Under the pieces are notes generated by a model. That model was not told where the DNA came from and did not search any database. It saw only the letters and a list, made by a program, of their open reading frames with translations. A stretch of 64,000 bases of DNA. It comes from an uncultured Serinicoccus sp. GTDB lineage: Bacteria; Actinomycetota; Actinomycetes; Actinomycetales; Dermatophilaceae. Both the position numbers and the translations under genes were made by a program. Shown here piece by piece: positions 54,942 to 63,804 of the stretch (positions are counted from its first letter, which is position 1; each line of letters begins with the position of its first letter). Location of the stretch: positions 186,001 through 250,000 of the forward strand of contig NZ_CANMUA010000005.1 of NCBI RefSeq assembly GCF_947500995.1, in the 5' to 3' direction.

Positions 54942-55803
54942 GGCCCAGGCCACCGTCCTGGTCGACGCGGTGGCCCGCACCTTCGAGACACCCGTACGGC
55001 GCGAGACGTCTTCGACGACGCTTCGGGCACGAGTCACCCGCGCCCTCCGGCCGGCGACGACCCTGTCCGTCCACGCCCTGCGCTCGGTCTCGTTCGTCGC
55101 CCACGGCGGGGAGTCGATCGGCATCGTGGGCACGAACGGGTCCGGGAAGAGCACTCTCCTGCGCATCATCGCCGGGCTGGACCAGCCCACGAGTGGCGAG
55201 GTGCGATCTGTCTCCCAGCCCGTCCTCCTGGGAGTGCACGCGGCGCTCCAGCAGGATCTCACCGGACTCGAGAACGCGCGGCTCGGTCTCCTGGCGCTCG
55301 GCTTCACGCCGGAGAAGGTCGCCCAGACGCTCCCGCAGGTCCTGGAGATCGCCGGTCTGGGCGACGCCGTCCGACGCCCCATCCGCACCTACTCCTCCGG
55401 TATGGGCGGGCGCCTGCGGTTCGCCATCGCCGCGGCGGCCGAGCCGGAGATCCTCTTGCTCGACGAGGTGCTCTCCACCGGCGACGCCGCTTCGGTGCAA
55501 CGCGCCGAGGCTCGCATGAACGAGGTGCGGGAGCGGGCTGGCACGGTCTTCCTGGTCTCGCACGCGGCCAAGACGATCGAGGAGACCTGCAGCCGGGCAC
55601 TCTGGCTGCACGAGGGCGTCCTGATCCAGGACGGCCCCGCCCCGGAGACCGCCGAGGCCTACCGTTGGTGGGCGTGGAACCAGGCAAAGGGCGAGCATGC
55701 CGTCGCGGACCAGCTGCTCCGGCGGGCCCGGGAGTCCCGCACGGGGGTCGACGCCGCCGTGGACGAAGTGGCCCGCCTTCGCGACCAGAGAGAGAACACC
55801 TGA
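54934..55803 (+). CDS. wzt: ABC polysaccharide exporter ATPase (Wzt/TagH-like)
   Basis: The 289-residue ATPase has Walker A GTNGSGKST near 65, the signature YSSGMGGRLRFAIAAA and Walker B ILLLDEVLSTGD, in the Wzt/TagH order with a short C-terminal helical tail instead of a large glycan-binding domain. ATG 54934 is preferred over 54928 because GAAGGG lies 7 nt upstream of it. The gene overlaps wzm by 8 nt and is 1 bp from the next gene. Confidence 0.9.
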   Translation: MSEAQATVLVDAVARTFETPVRRETSSTTLRARVTRALRPATTLSVHALRSVSFVAHGGESIGIVGTNGSGKSTLLRIIAGLDQPTSGEVRSVSQPVLLGVHAALQQDLTGLENARLGLLALGFTPEKVAQTLPQVLEIAGLGDAVRRPIRTYSSGMGGRLRFAIAAAAEPEILLLDEVLSTGDAASVQRAEARMNEVRERAGTVFLVSHAAKTIEETCSRALWLHEGVLIQDGPAPETAEAYRWWAWNQAKGEHAVADQLLRRARESRTGVDAAVDEVARLRDQRENT

Positions 55804-55804
55804 C

Positions 55805-57553
55805 ATGAGCGTCCGCACCTTCATCTACGGCAGCTGCGTGTCGCGTGACACCTTCGAGCGGCTGCCCGAGGGTTTCGAGCTGGTGAGCTATGTCGCCCGC
55901 CAGTCCCTCATCAGCGCCTTCACCCCGCCGAGCGCGCGGGGGGTCCCCGCCATCGACACCGACTCCGAGTTCCAGCGACGGATGATCGTCGGTGACTGGG
56001 AGAGCTCGCTCCCGGCTCAGCTGAGGCAGCATGCCGACGGCATCGACCTGCTGCTGTGGGACCTGTGCGACGAGCGGGTCGGGCTCCGCCGTCTGGAGCG
56101 CGTCGGCGCACGCCCCACGGCGCACGCCTGGGGCACGCGATCCGTCGACAGCATCCGGGCCGGCGTGGACGCCCAGCTCGACAGCTCCCGCCTCGTGGCT
56201 TTCGCCTCCGCGCGTCACCGGGTGCTCTTCCTCCACGCCCTGCGCCGCTTCCGCGCACTCCTGGACGAGCTGGGGCTGCGCGAGCGCACCCTGCTGCTCG
56301 CTCCGGCCTGGGCGACCCGGACCAGCGACGGCGAGTCCGTCCCCACGTCCTTCGGCCTGGACCCCGATCGCGCCAACCGGCTCTTCAGGGACTACCACCG
56401 CACGGCCACGCGCGTCACCGACGTGGCCGCTGCCCACGTCGGCGAGGTCGCTGCCGACGCGGGCCACCCCTGGGGCGTCGCCCCCTTCCACTACACGGAG
56501 AGCGTGTACTGCTCGCTGGCTGGGCAGGTGATCGATGCCGCAGAGCCTTCCGCAGCTCGACCTGAGGGCGTGCGTCTCGAGGTCCGCGGGAAGGACGCAG
56601 ACCTCCCTGCGGCCACCTCGGCGGAGAGCCCGGCACCCCCGAGCGAGGAGGAGGTCGTCGTGGACCTCGTGGGCAGCCTGGTGCACGACCCTGCGTCGCT
56701 GTGGACAGGGGACCGTTCCCACATGTCGCTGCGTCAGCAGGGCCTGCTCGAGAAGTTCCAGGCGCGCAATGCGCTGCGTGACCTGGACGAGGTCCAGGTG
56801 GCCGTGCTGCGTTGGGCCCGCTCACGGGCCGGTGATCGTCCCATGACCTACTTCGTCGTCAACCCCGGTGGTGCCGGGTCTCACTGGTTGCAGGAGATGA
56901 TGGCCGACGCGGGTGGGATGAACCCCTGCGGCGAGGTGTACCTCCCGCCGGGCATGACGTCCGCCGCTGCATCGCTCGGCGACGAGGCTCGTGGTCTTCT
57001 GCTGGACGCGGTGCACCTGCTGCAGGCCAACCGGCCGGTGGCAGACCTGCTGGACGCCCCCTTGATCAACACCGCGCACATCCGCGGCTGGCACCAGCAC
57101 GAGCTCATGCCTGCTCCCAAGAGCCTGGTGCTGCTCACCCGCGACCCGCTGGACGTGGTCCTGTCCCGCACCTTCCGCAAGCAGGCCTACCGCACCCAGC
57201 ACTTCGCCGGGGAGAGCGACGAGACCTACCTGCGACGCAACATCGACTTCGTGCAGAAATTCTACTTGCGCGGCGAGGGGACGACCCCGGACGCCAGCGT
57301 GCGTTACGAGGACCTGCGGGCCGACGCCCCCGGCACCATCTCCCGACTCGGACGGGCGCTCGGGGTGGATCTCGAGGGGCCCCGGGCGCTCGAGGTCGAT
57401 GCCCGTGGGGGCAGCAACAAGTACGCCGGACCAGCGGTTGAGATCTCGCCACATCTGAGGCAGCTGGCCGCTGACGAGCTGGCCGAGCTGCGAGAGCGTC
57501 TCGGGTACCTCGAGGCCGCCCCGGCAGTCACTGACGGCCCAGCCTCCACCTGA
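55805..57553 (+). CDS. DUF6270 (SGNH-like) domain fused to a sulfotransferase
   Basis: The 582-residue protein has an N-terminal DUF6270-type domain (about 1-245) with the Gly-x-Cys version of the SGNH block (TFIYGSCVSRDTFE), then a sulfotransferase domain (about 345-575) with the PAPS 5'-phosphate loop NPGGAGSHW (353-361) and 3'-phosphate motif VLLTRDPLDVVLSRTFR. It follows the exporter genes directly, so modification of the exported polymer with sulfate (and perhaps acyl groups) is a reasonable inference. Its last 26 bp overlap the convergent heparinase gene. Confidence 0.8.
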   Translation: MSVRTFIYGSCVSRDTFERLPEGFELVSYVARQSLISAFTPPSARGVPAIDTDSEFQRRMIVGDWESSLPAQLRQHADGIDLLLWDLCDERVGLRRLERVGARPTAHAWGTRSVDSIRAGVDAQLDSSRLVAFASARHRVLFLHALRRFRALLDELGLRERTLLLAPAWATRTSDGESVPTSFGLDPDRANRLFRDYHRTATRVTDVAAAHVGEVAADAGHPWGVAPFHYTESVYCSLAGQVIDAAEPSAARPEGVRLEVRGKDADLPAATSAESPAPPSEEEVVVDLVGSLVHDPASLWTGDRSHMSLRQQGLLEKFQARNALRDLDEVQVAVLRWARSRAGDRPMTYFVVNPGGAGSHWLQEMMADAGGMNPCGEVYLPPGMTSAAASLGDEARGLLLDAVHLLQANRPVADLLDAPLINTAHIRGWHQHELMPAPKSLVLLTRDPLDVVLSRTFRKQAYRTQHFAGESDETYLRRNIDFVQKFYLRGEGTTPDASVRYEDLRADAPGTISRLGRALGVDLEGPRALEVDARGGSNKYAGPAVEISPHLRQLAADELAELRERLGYLEAAPAVTDGPAST

Positions 57554-60386
57554 TCCACGAGGTGACCTCGGTCGCGGGCAACGCGAAGTGGCCCTTCCCG
57601 CCCTCGATCTCGGTCACCGAGACCGTCCCCAGGCCCCTGTCCCTGACCCGCTCCGTAAAGGGTCGCACATGACGCGTCTTGTGCAGCTCGTCCTGGGTGT
57701 TCAGCACGATGTGCGCCCTCGGCCCGCCCGGGACCCTCGACCTCTCCCACCTCTCCACGGCGCTGACCCGCACGTCGTCGGACTCCGCCATGGTGGGGAT
57801 CCCGAGGACAGCCAGGGCCGCCCGGTCGGCGAAGGAGCGGTGGTAGGCGCGGAGGTCGGTCTGGGGGTTGAAGGCCAGCGCCGCAGACCGTGGCAGCAGC
57901 GCAGAAAGATGGAGGGCCGTGAAGCCGCCCCCCGAACTGCCCACGGCGAGGACGTCGCGCAAGCCGAGCGCCTGGCGGACCTGCTCCACCAGAGATGCCA
58001 ACCACACGTGGCCGTCGACATCGGGAGAGCCCGCGAACCATGCCAGGGTCAAGTCGTCCCGCCGGTCGAGTGCCGGGTCCTGCAGCACGAGGTAGGGCTG
58101 CGGCTGACCGGCTGCCGAGCTCATCCCCGGGAGGACGGGCAGAGTCAGGCGCGTGCGGTTGACGGCGCCGTGCAGCCGCACGACCAGGGTCTGACCCTCT
58201 CCCGCCCGGGCGACCCAGGGCATGACGAGCGGACCGGCCAGGCTGCTCCCCATCACTGGCCCCTCAGCCCCGCCGGCCAGCTCGCTCAACGCGTCCGCCT
58301 CCGTGCGTTGCACCAGATGGTCGTACCCACTGGCGGGTGCAGGTCGCTTGTGCACCCCCAGCGCCGGGAGCCGCCGAGGTGAGCGCTCGCCCAGCAGGGT
58401 GCGCACCTTCGGCCACAGGGTGGGGCCGACCACGTCGATCAGCCCGGCGACGAGGGCATCCTCAGCGCCGCCCAACCCTCGTGAGGCAGGGATGCGGTCC
58501 ACCAGAGCACCGGCCCACGCACCGCGCACGCTCTCGCTCCCGCTACGGCTGACCTCCTCCCGCGCCAGGGCGAGCAGAGTGCCCAACGGGAGGTCGGCAA
58601 CCTCCTGCGGCCTCTCGACCTCGATGAAGGGCTGCCACAGAGCTCTCTGCCGAGCTGCCCGATCCTCGGGGTCGGCATCTGCCACCAACCCCGGACGCAC
58701 GCCGTCCCGGTTGATGCTGAAGGAATGGGTGCGGCCCCCCTGCCGCAGCACCAGGCCGACACCAGCAGGCAAGGTCACCGACTTCTCGACAGCCAGGTCG
58801 TCATGCTTCTCGGGGGCCAGGATGGTGACGAAGCGGAAGGCCTTGCCGGACTTGGTCGCGAGCACCTGGGTCGCAGCCTGCGCCTCCATCCAGGTCTCGG
58901 AGACCCACCCCGCGATCGGGTCCTTCTCTCCGCTGCGCAGCTCCCACTCGGGAAGGCTGCCGGACCAGAGCAACCGGACCGAGCGGTCCCCCGACGCGAG
59001 CCGGAAACCGGCCCGGACGGCAGTGGTCTCGACCTGCTTGCCGATCTGCCATTGCTGGACGGCCTGCACCTCCCGGTCGGCCTGGACGGCATCGATGACG
59101 ACCAGGGCCTCCGTGGGACGGTGGAAGACGATGCGACGCCTGATCCGCACCCCCGGGTACCCCGTGTCCAGCAGGGCGATGTCGTCGGCCTCCGGCCCGT
59201 GGTGCGCCCGAACGACGCTGACGGTCGCATCCTTGTCGCGGCGCTCACCCCGCAGCGTCACGACGTTGTGTGCGGCGCGGCTGTTGAAGTAGGCCCGGAA
59301 AGGGTCGCGCACGTAGGCGTACTTGCCCGCATCCACGATCCACGGCCGACCGCGGGTGTAGTAGGTGACGGCCCCTGCCTCGTCGTGCCCATGGACCTTC
59401 ACGCCGGTTCCGTGAGCCACCGAGTAAAAGGTCTCGTCGGCGTAGTCCGTCTCCAGGGCGCCCCAGCCGGAGCGGCCGAAGACATATCCCGCGGCGTAGG
59501 CACGGAACACCTCGGCGGGAGGTGAACCTTCGGCGCCGGCGGTCGCCGTGTACGTCATCTCTGGCGAGTCGCGGTCGCGCATCGGGGTCCGCGCGGTGTC
59601 TCCGATCATCTCCATCAGCCCGTCCGGGCGGGTGGCGTGCACGATGCCGAGGCGCGCCAGCTCGAGGCGACGCGTCGACTCCCCGAGCGAGCAGCCCTCC
59701 ACCTCCAGGACCTCGAGCGTGCTCTTCCACCAGCGGTAGTTGAGGAGGTGGTACGCCAACGCTCCCTCGGCGTTGATGCCCTCCTCGTCGTACTGCTCCA
59801 GGAAGAGCTCGTCGAGCTCCTGGACCGCCTGCTGCCACCAGGCTTCCTCGCGTAGAAGGCGTCCGACGAGGAACAGACCGATCAGCTGGTGGAGCGCGTG
59901 GTTCGAGTGCCCCCGGTTGGCCGTGTCCGAGAGCCAGCTCCCGTGGTCGCGCAGGGCCTCGACATAGCGCCCTCGCTCAGCTTCCGGCACGAGGGGAAAC
60001 CCGAGGACGAGGGCCTTGGCCCGGACCCCGTCGATCATGTCCATCCACGCGAACTCCCGGATGTGGGAGTGATCGCTCGTCAGCCACCCGCGGACGTGCT
60101 CCCACCAGAGGGCCCTTGCCTCGTCGTCCCCGTCGAGCGCGACCCGGCGCAGGGGGTCGAGCCAGCGAAGCATGTGCAGCTGGGCCCGCCAGTTGCGCTG
60201 CGTGAACGGATCGGCCGCCCAGTCGACGACCGTGGGGACCTGCCACTCCGGGTGGGGACTCATGGTCACCGATCCCCTCAGGAGGTCGTCCGCCAGCCGG
60301 CGGTCCCGCGCCGTTCGCTCGAAACCGGCCCCGAAGGACTGGCGCCGGCAGACCTCCACGTCGATGTGCGTGTGCGACCCCGTCAT
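57528..60386 (-). CDS. Heparinase II/III-like lyase fused to an alpha/beta hydrolase
   Basis: The 952-residue protein has an alpha/alpha-toroid plus beta-sandwich heparinase II/III part (about 40-560; GVKVHGHDEAGAVTYYTRG near 333, YFNSRAAHNVVTLRGERRDK) and a C-terminal alpha/beta-hydrolase-like domain (about 670-952) with nucleophile elbow GSSGGG at 816-821 (S818) and a late GHFALP histidine. I see no signal peptide, so it may act in the cytoplasm or be exported another way. It ends the wecC operon, 3 bp after the TPR-glycosyltransferase gene. The lyase substrate could be the ManNAcA polymer of this locus. Confidence 0.82.
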   Translation of the reverse strand: MTGSHTHIDVEVCRRQSFGAGFERTARDRRLADDLLRGSVTMSPHPEWQVPTVVDWAADPFTQRNWRAQLHMLRWLDPLRRVALDGDDEARALWWEHVRGWLTSDHSHIREFAWMDMIDGVRAKALVLGFPLVPEAERGRYVEALRDHGSWLSDTANRGHSNHALHQLIGLFLVGRLLREEAWWQQAVQELDELFLEQYDEEGINAEGALAYHLLNYRWWKSTLEVLEVEGCSLGESTRRLELARLGIVHATRPDGLMEMIGDTARTPMRDRDSPEMTYTATAGAEGSPPAEVFRAYAAGYVFGRSGWGALETDYADETFYSVAHGTGVKVHGHDEAGAVTYYTRGRPWIVDAGKYAYVRDPFRAYFNSRAAHNVVTLRGERRDKDATVSVVRAHHGPEADDIALLDTGYPGVRIRRRIVFHRPTEALVVIDAVQADREVQAVQQWQIGKQVETTAVRAGFRLASGDRSVRLLWSGSLPEWELRSGEKDPIAGWVSETWMEAQAATQVLATKSGKAFRFVTILAPEKHDDLAVEKSVTLPAGVGLVLRQGGRTHSFSINRDGVRPGLVADADPEDRAARQRALWQPFIEVERPQEVADLPLGTLLALAREEVSRSGSESVRGAWAGALVDRIPASRGLGGAEDALVAGLIDVVGPTLWPKVRTLLGERSPRRLPALGVHKRPAPASGYDHLVQRTEADALSELAGGAEGPVMGSSLAGPLVMPWVARAGEGQTLVVRLHGAVNRTRLTLPVLPGMSSAAGQPQPYLVLQDPALDRRDDLTLAWFAGSPDVDGHVWLASLVEQVRQALGLRDVLAVGSSGGGFTALHLSALLPRSAALAFNPQTDLRAYHRSFADRAALAVLGIPTMAESDDVRVSAVERWERSRVPGGPRAHIVLNTQDELHKTRHVRPFTERVRDRGLGTVSVTEIEGGKGHFALPATEVTSWIRWRLGRQ

Positions 60387-60389
60387 CGG

Positions 60390-62486
60390 TCAGCTCCCCC
60401 GGCGGGTAGCCGATCCGCCGAGCGACGTATACAGCTCGCTCACTCGTCCTGCGAGGGATCCCCAGTCGCGCTCTCTCCGGACCCAGGCGAGCGCCTGCTC
60501 GCCCAGGCGCTGACGGCGCTCCGGGTGCTCGAGGAGGTCTCGGATGACGGCGGTCAGGGACTCGGCATCTCCCTTGCGGTGCAGGAGCCCGTTCTCGCCC
60601 TCGGTCACGATCTCGGCGAGAGCCGCGACGTCCGAGGCGACGACCGCCTTGCCCATCGCCATCGCCTCGAAGGGCTTCAGGGGGGAGACCATCTCGCACA
60701 CGGGCAGCGGGAGGCGCGGGAACGGACAGATGTCCACCAGGGAGTAGTAGTCCTCCACCTCGTGGTGCGGGACCCGGCCGGTGAAGATGACCACGTCACC
60801 GAGGTTCTCCGCCTCGACACGCTCACGGAACTGCACGAGCTCCGCCCCGTCACCCACGAAGAGGAAGGCGACGTCGGAACGCTCGGCCTTCAGCGTGGCA
60901 GCCGCGTCGATGAGCAGGTCGAGGCCTTCGTAGTCGAGGATCGAGCCGACGTACCCGACGACGGTCCTGCCCTGCACGCCCAGACGCCGGGCGAGCTCCT
61001 CGTCCCGAGGCCGTGGCACGAACCGCGAGGTGTCGACACCGTTGGGGACGACTGAGATCTTGTCGTCCTCCACGCCACGGTTGACGAGCTCGTCCGCGAG
61101 GGCCTGGGTGATGGTCAGCACCCTGGTCGCGCCACGCGCGGCGTCGGCCTCCATCCGCGCCATGTAGCGGAACATGCCGCCACTCATCCAGTCGGGGTCA
61201 CGAGAGCCACGGGTGACCTCCCACAGACCACGCACCTCGTACACCGACGGGATACCGAGCCGACGGCCGCACTCCACGACGCTCAGCCCGTTCCAGTGGT
61301 TCGAGGCGGCGTGCAGCACGAAGGGACGCTCGCGCCGGGCCAGCCCGCTCAGCGCGTCGACGTAGCGCTCGACGTAGGGCTGGATGGGGTTCTTCTTCTC
61401 GATGCCCGGCGAGTGGCTCAGTCGGTGGTAGGGGACGTCGTCGACCTCGATCCGAGGGGCGATGTCGCCGAGATCGTCCTGGCCGGGCATGTCGTACGGG
61501 TAGCCCAACCGAGTGACACCCTGCACGTTCCAACCCTCGGCGCGAACTCCCCGCAGCAGACCGTGGGTGCGGGTCGCGTATCCCGCCGAGTGGTGCGGGA
61601 GCGAGTTGTGCAGGCAGTAGAGGGAGGTCGACAGGTCAGGGTCGTAGGCGGGCTCACCTGCGGCACGACGGAACGGGAAACCCTTGGTGGCGAGCTGGTA
61701 GTGCGACAACGGCTTGACCGCGGTGAGCTCGCGCAGCTTGTCGCGGGACCACGCGTCGTCGGGCCGCACCCTGCGGTAGGGCATTAGCAGGCGGACGGCC
61801 TGGGTGGTGCGTCCGCGGCGGAGCTCGCGTCGGATCGCGACACGCAGGGCTCGGACCGGCACGGTCGTCGGGTCGGTCTCGGCCAGGATCTCGTTGGCCG
61901 CGCCATAGGTTCCGCGACTCAGCAGCACCGTCAGTCGTGCCTGCGTGGCGACCGCCGGGTCAGCGGTGGCGCACAGGTCGTCCCAGATCTCGGGGCTGGC
62001 ACCGACCAGGTGGCTGGACAGACGGGCCACCGGGTCGTCCGAGAGGTCCAGGCCCCGGATCGCCCCGCCGATCCGCTGGCTCTTCATGCTCGGGATGAGG
62101 AAGGCCAGCGCCTCACGGTCGACGCCCTCCCGGAGCGGCAGGGCGTCGGCCAGGGCGTCGAGGACCCGGGTGAGGGCGCCGGCGGGCCCGGGGTGCTTCG
62201 CCTCGACCTCGATGTAGAACTCGAGGGCGTCGAGGTTGGACGGGTCGTGGTCGACCGCGTCGTGCAACGCCTCGCGCGCAGCCCAGCCGTGACCCAACGC
62301 GAGCGCACGGGTGCCGTAGGCGAAGCTCGTCCACGAGTCTCCGCCCAGCTCGACGCGCGCTCGGCGCAGCATCTCGAGGGACTCTTCCTTCCGACCCGCC
62401 TCCCACAGCGCCGTGGCCTCGGCGCGGGCGGCCCGCAGCCCTTCCGGGGCGTTGGTCGGCGCCGTGGCCCCGACGAGAGCGCTCAT
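60390..62486 (-). CDS. TPR-like helical repeat protein fused to a GT4 glycosyltransferase
   Basis: The 698-residue protein has a TPR-like helical N-terminus (about 15-235; ATALWEAGRKEESLEMLRRA, ALHDAVDHDPSNLDALEFYI) and a GT4 core (about 285-695; CLHNSLPHHSAGYATRTHGL, VYEVRGLWEVT, VVPNGVDTSRF, VGSILDYEGLDLLIDAAATL, SPLKPFEAMAMGKAVVASDV). Its core closely resembles the GT part of the heparinase chimera. The ATG at 62486 overlaps the wecC stop (ATGA). Confidence 0.85.
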   Translation of the reverse strand: MSALVGATAPTNAPEGLRAARAEATALWEAGRKEESLEMLRRARVELGGDSWTSFAYGTRALALGHGWAAREALHDAVDHDPSNLDALEFYIEVEAKHPGPAGALTRVLDALADALPLREGVDREALAFLIPSMKSQRIGGAIRGLDLSDDPVARLSSHLVGASPEIWDDLCATADPAVATQARLTVLLSRGTYGAANEILAETDPTTVPVRALRVAIRRELRRGRTTQAVRLLMPYRRVRPDDAWSRDKLRELTAVKPLSHYQLATKGFPFRRAAGEPAYDPDLSTSLYCLHNSLPHHSAGYATRTHGLLRGVRAEGWNVQGVTRLGYPYDMPGQDDLGDIAPRIEVDDVPYHRLSHSPGIEKKNPIQPYVERYVDALSGLARRERPFVLHAASNHWNGLSVVECGRRLGIPSVYEVRGLWEVTRGSRDPDWMSGGMFRYMARMEADAARGATRVLTITQALADELVNRGVEDDKISVVPNGVDTSRFVPRPRDEELARRLGVQGRTVVGYVGSILDYEGLDLLIDAAATLKAERSDVAFLFVGDGAELVQFRERVEAENLGDVVIFTGRVPHHEVEDYYSLVDICPFPRLPLPVCEMVSPLKPFEAMAMGKAVVASDVAALAEIVTEGENGLLHRKGDAESLTAVIRDLLEHPERRQRLGEQALAWVRRERDWGSLAGRVSELYTSLGGSATRRGS

Positions 62487-63733
62487 GCCCCTGCCGTCCG
62501 CCAGGCACCCCTGGTGTCGACGACGGGCACCTGGCGTCCGGGGCCGTCGAGCTCCTTGAACTCCTTGTGGTCCACGAGGAGCACGACGACGTCCGCCCGG
62601 TCGAGGGCATCCTTCAGGGGCGTGAGCTCGACGTTCGACTGATCGGCGAGACGCGGGGGGAGCGCCTCCACGTTCGGCTCGACGGCGAGCACCGTCGCTG
62701 CCGGCAGCCGCTCGGCCAGGTTGCGGGTGATGTCGAGGGCCGGCGACTCCCGCATGTCGTCGATGTCCGGCTTGAAGGCCAGCCCCAGCGCGGCGACGGT
62801 GGGGGCCTGCAGGCCCTCGACGTGCGCCGCCACCTGCTCCACGACGTACTCCGGCTTGCTGTCGTTGACCTCTCGCGCGGTGCGGATGAGCCTGGCCTGC
62901 TCCGGGACGGCGGAGACGATGAACCACGGGTCGACGGCGATGCAGTGCCCACCCACGCCCGGACCGGGCTGCAGGATGTTGACGCGGGGGTGCTTGTTGG
63001 CCAGCTCGATGAGCTCGAAGACGTCGATGCCGACCTTCTCGGCGATGATCGAGAGCTCGTTCGCGAAGGCGATGTTGACGTCGCGGAAGGAGTTCTCGGT
63101 CAGCTTGGCCATCTCGGCGGTCACCGCGTCGGTCAGGTAGATCTCACCGTGGCAGAAGCTCGAGTACAGCTCCTTGGCCCGTTCGGCGGCGCGCGGGGTG
63201 AGGCCCCCGACGATCCGGTCGTTCTCGACCAGCTCGACCATCACGCGGCCCGGGAGCACCCGCTCCGGGCAGTGGGCCACGTCGACGTTGCGCTCGCCCC
63301 CCGCGTCGTCCGTCGTGAGCTCGGGTCGCGCTGCGGTGATGCGGTCGGCCAGGTGCTGGGTCGCCCCGGGAGGCGAGGTCGACTCGAGGATGACGAGCTC
63401 GCCGCCCTCCAGCTGCGGCAGCAGCGCGTCGGTCGCGGCGTCGATGTAGCTCAGGTCCGCCTCATGACCCTCGGCGAAGGGCGTCGGGACCGCGATGATG
63501 TAGACGTCCGCCTTGGGCGTGTCCTTCTGAGCCGTGAGGAGGCCCTGGCTGACGGTTCCCGCGACGTGCGTCCCCAGGTCGGGTTCCACGAAGGGGATGC
63601 GACCGGCGTTCACCGCGTCGACGTGCTTGTCACTCACGTCGACACCCAGCACCCGGTATCCGTGACTGGCGAGGATCGCGGCGGTCGGTAGGCCGATATA
63701 CCCGAGGCCGATGACGGCGACGCTCTGGGACAT
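62483..63733 (-). CDS. wecC: UDP-N-acetyl-D-mannosamine dehydrogenase
   Basis: The 416-residue member of the UDP-glucose/GDP-mannose dehydrogenase family has NAD motif GLGYIGLPTAAILASHG (9-25), the LESTSPPGATQ block, HCPERVLPGRVMVELVENDRIVGG (a WecC-like signature) and the catalytic cysteine in GPGVGGHCIAVDPWF. It oxidises UDP-ManNAc from WecB to UDP-ManNAcA. GAGAGG precedes the ATG at 63733, and TAGAGT at 63771-63776 is the likely -10 box. It is the first gene of the wecC - TPR-GT - heparinase/hydrolase operon. Confidence 0.92.
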   Translation of the reverse strand: MSQSVAVIGLGYIGLPTAAILASHGYRVLGVDVSDKHVDAVNAGRIPFVEPDLGTHVAGTVSQGLLTAQKDTPKADVYIIAVPTPFAEGHEADLSYIDAATDALLPQLEGGELVILESTSPPGATQHLADRITAARPELTTDDAGGERNVDVAHCPERVLPGRVMVELVENDRIVGGLTPRAAERAKELYSSFCHGEIYLTDAVTAEMAKLTENSFRDVNIAFANELSIIAEKVGIDVFELIELANKHPRVNILQPGPGVGGHCIAVDPWFIVSAVPEQARLIRTAREVNDSKPEYVVEQVAAHVEGLQAPTVAALGLAFKPDIDDMRESPALDITRNLAERLPAATVLAVEPNVEALPPRLADQSNVELTPLKDALDRADVVVLLVDHKEFKELDGPGRQVPVVDTRGAWRTAGA

Positions 63734-63770
63734 GGAGAAGGGACCTCTCAGTTGTGACTGGGACCGTTGA

Positions 63771-63776
63771 ACTCTA
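63771..63776 (-). promoter_or_regulatory. -10 box TAGAGT of the wecC operon
   Basis: TAGAGT on the minus strand predicts transcription from about 63764, giving a leader of about 30 nt with GAGAGG before the wecC ATG. Confidence 0.45.
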
Positions 63777-63804
63777 CAGAAGGGCCGGGCGGTCCCCGTG
63801 CTCC

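Noticed and set aside
57528-57553. 26-bp overlap of two convergent stops as a sign of a frameshift
   Set aside because: Both proteins end naturally after conserved domains; short convergent overlaps are common in dense genomes.
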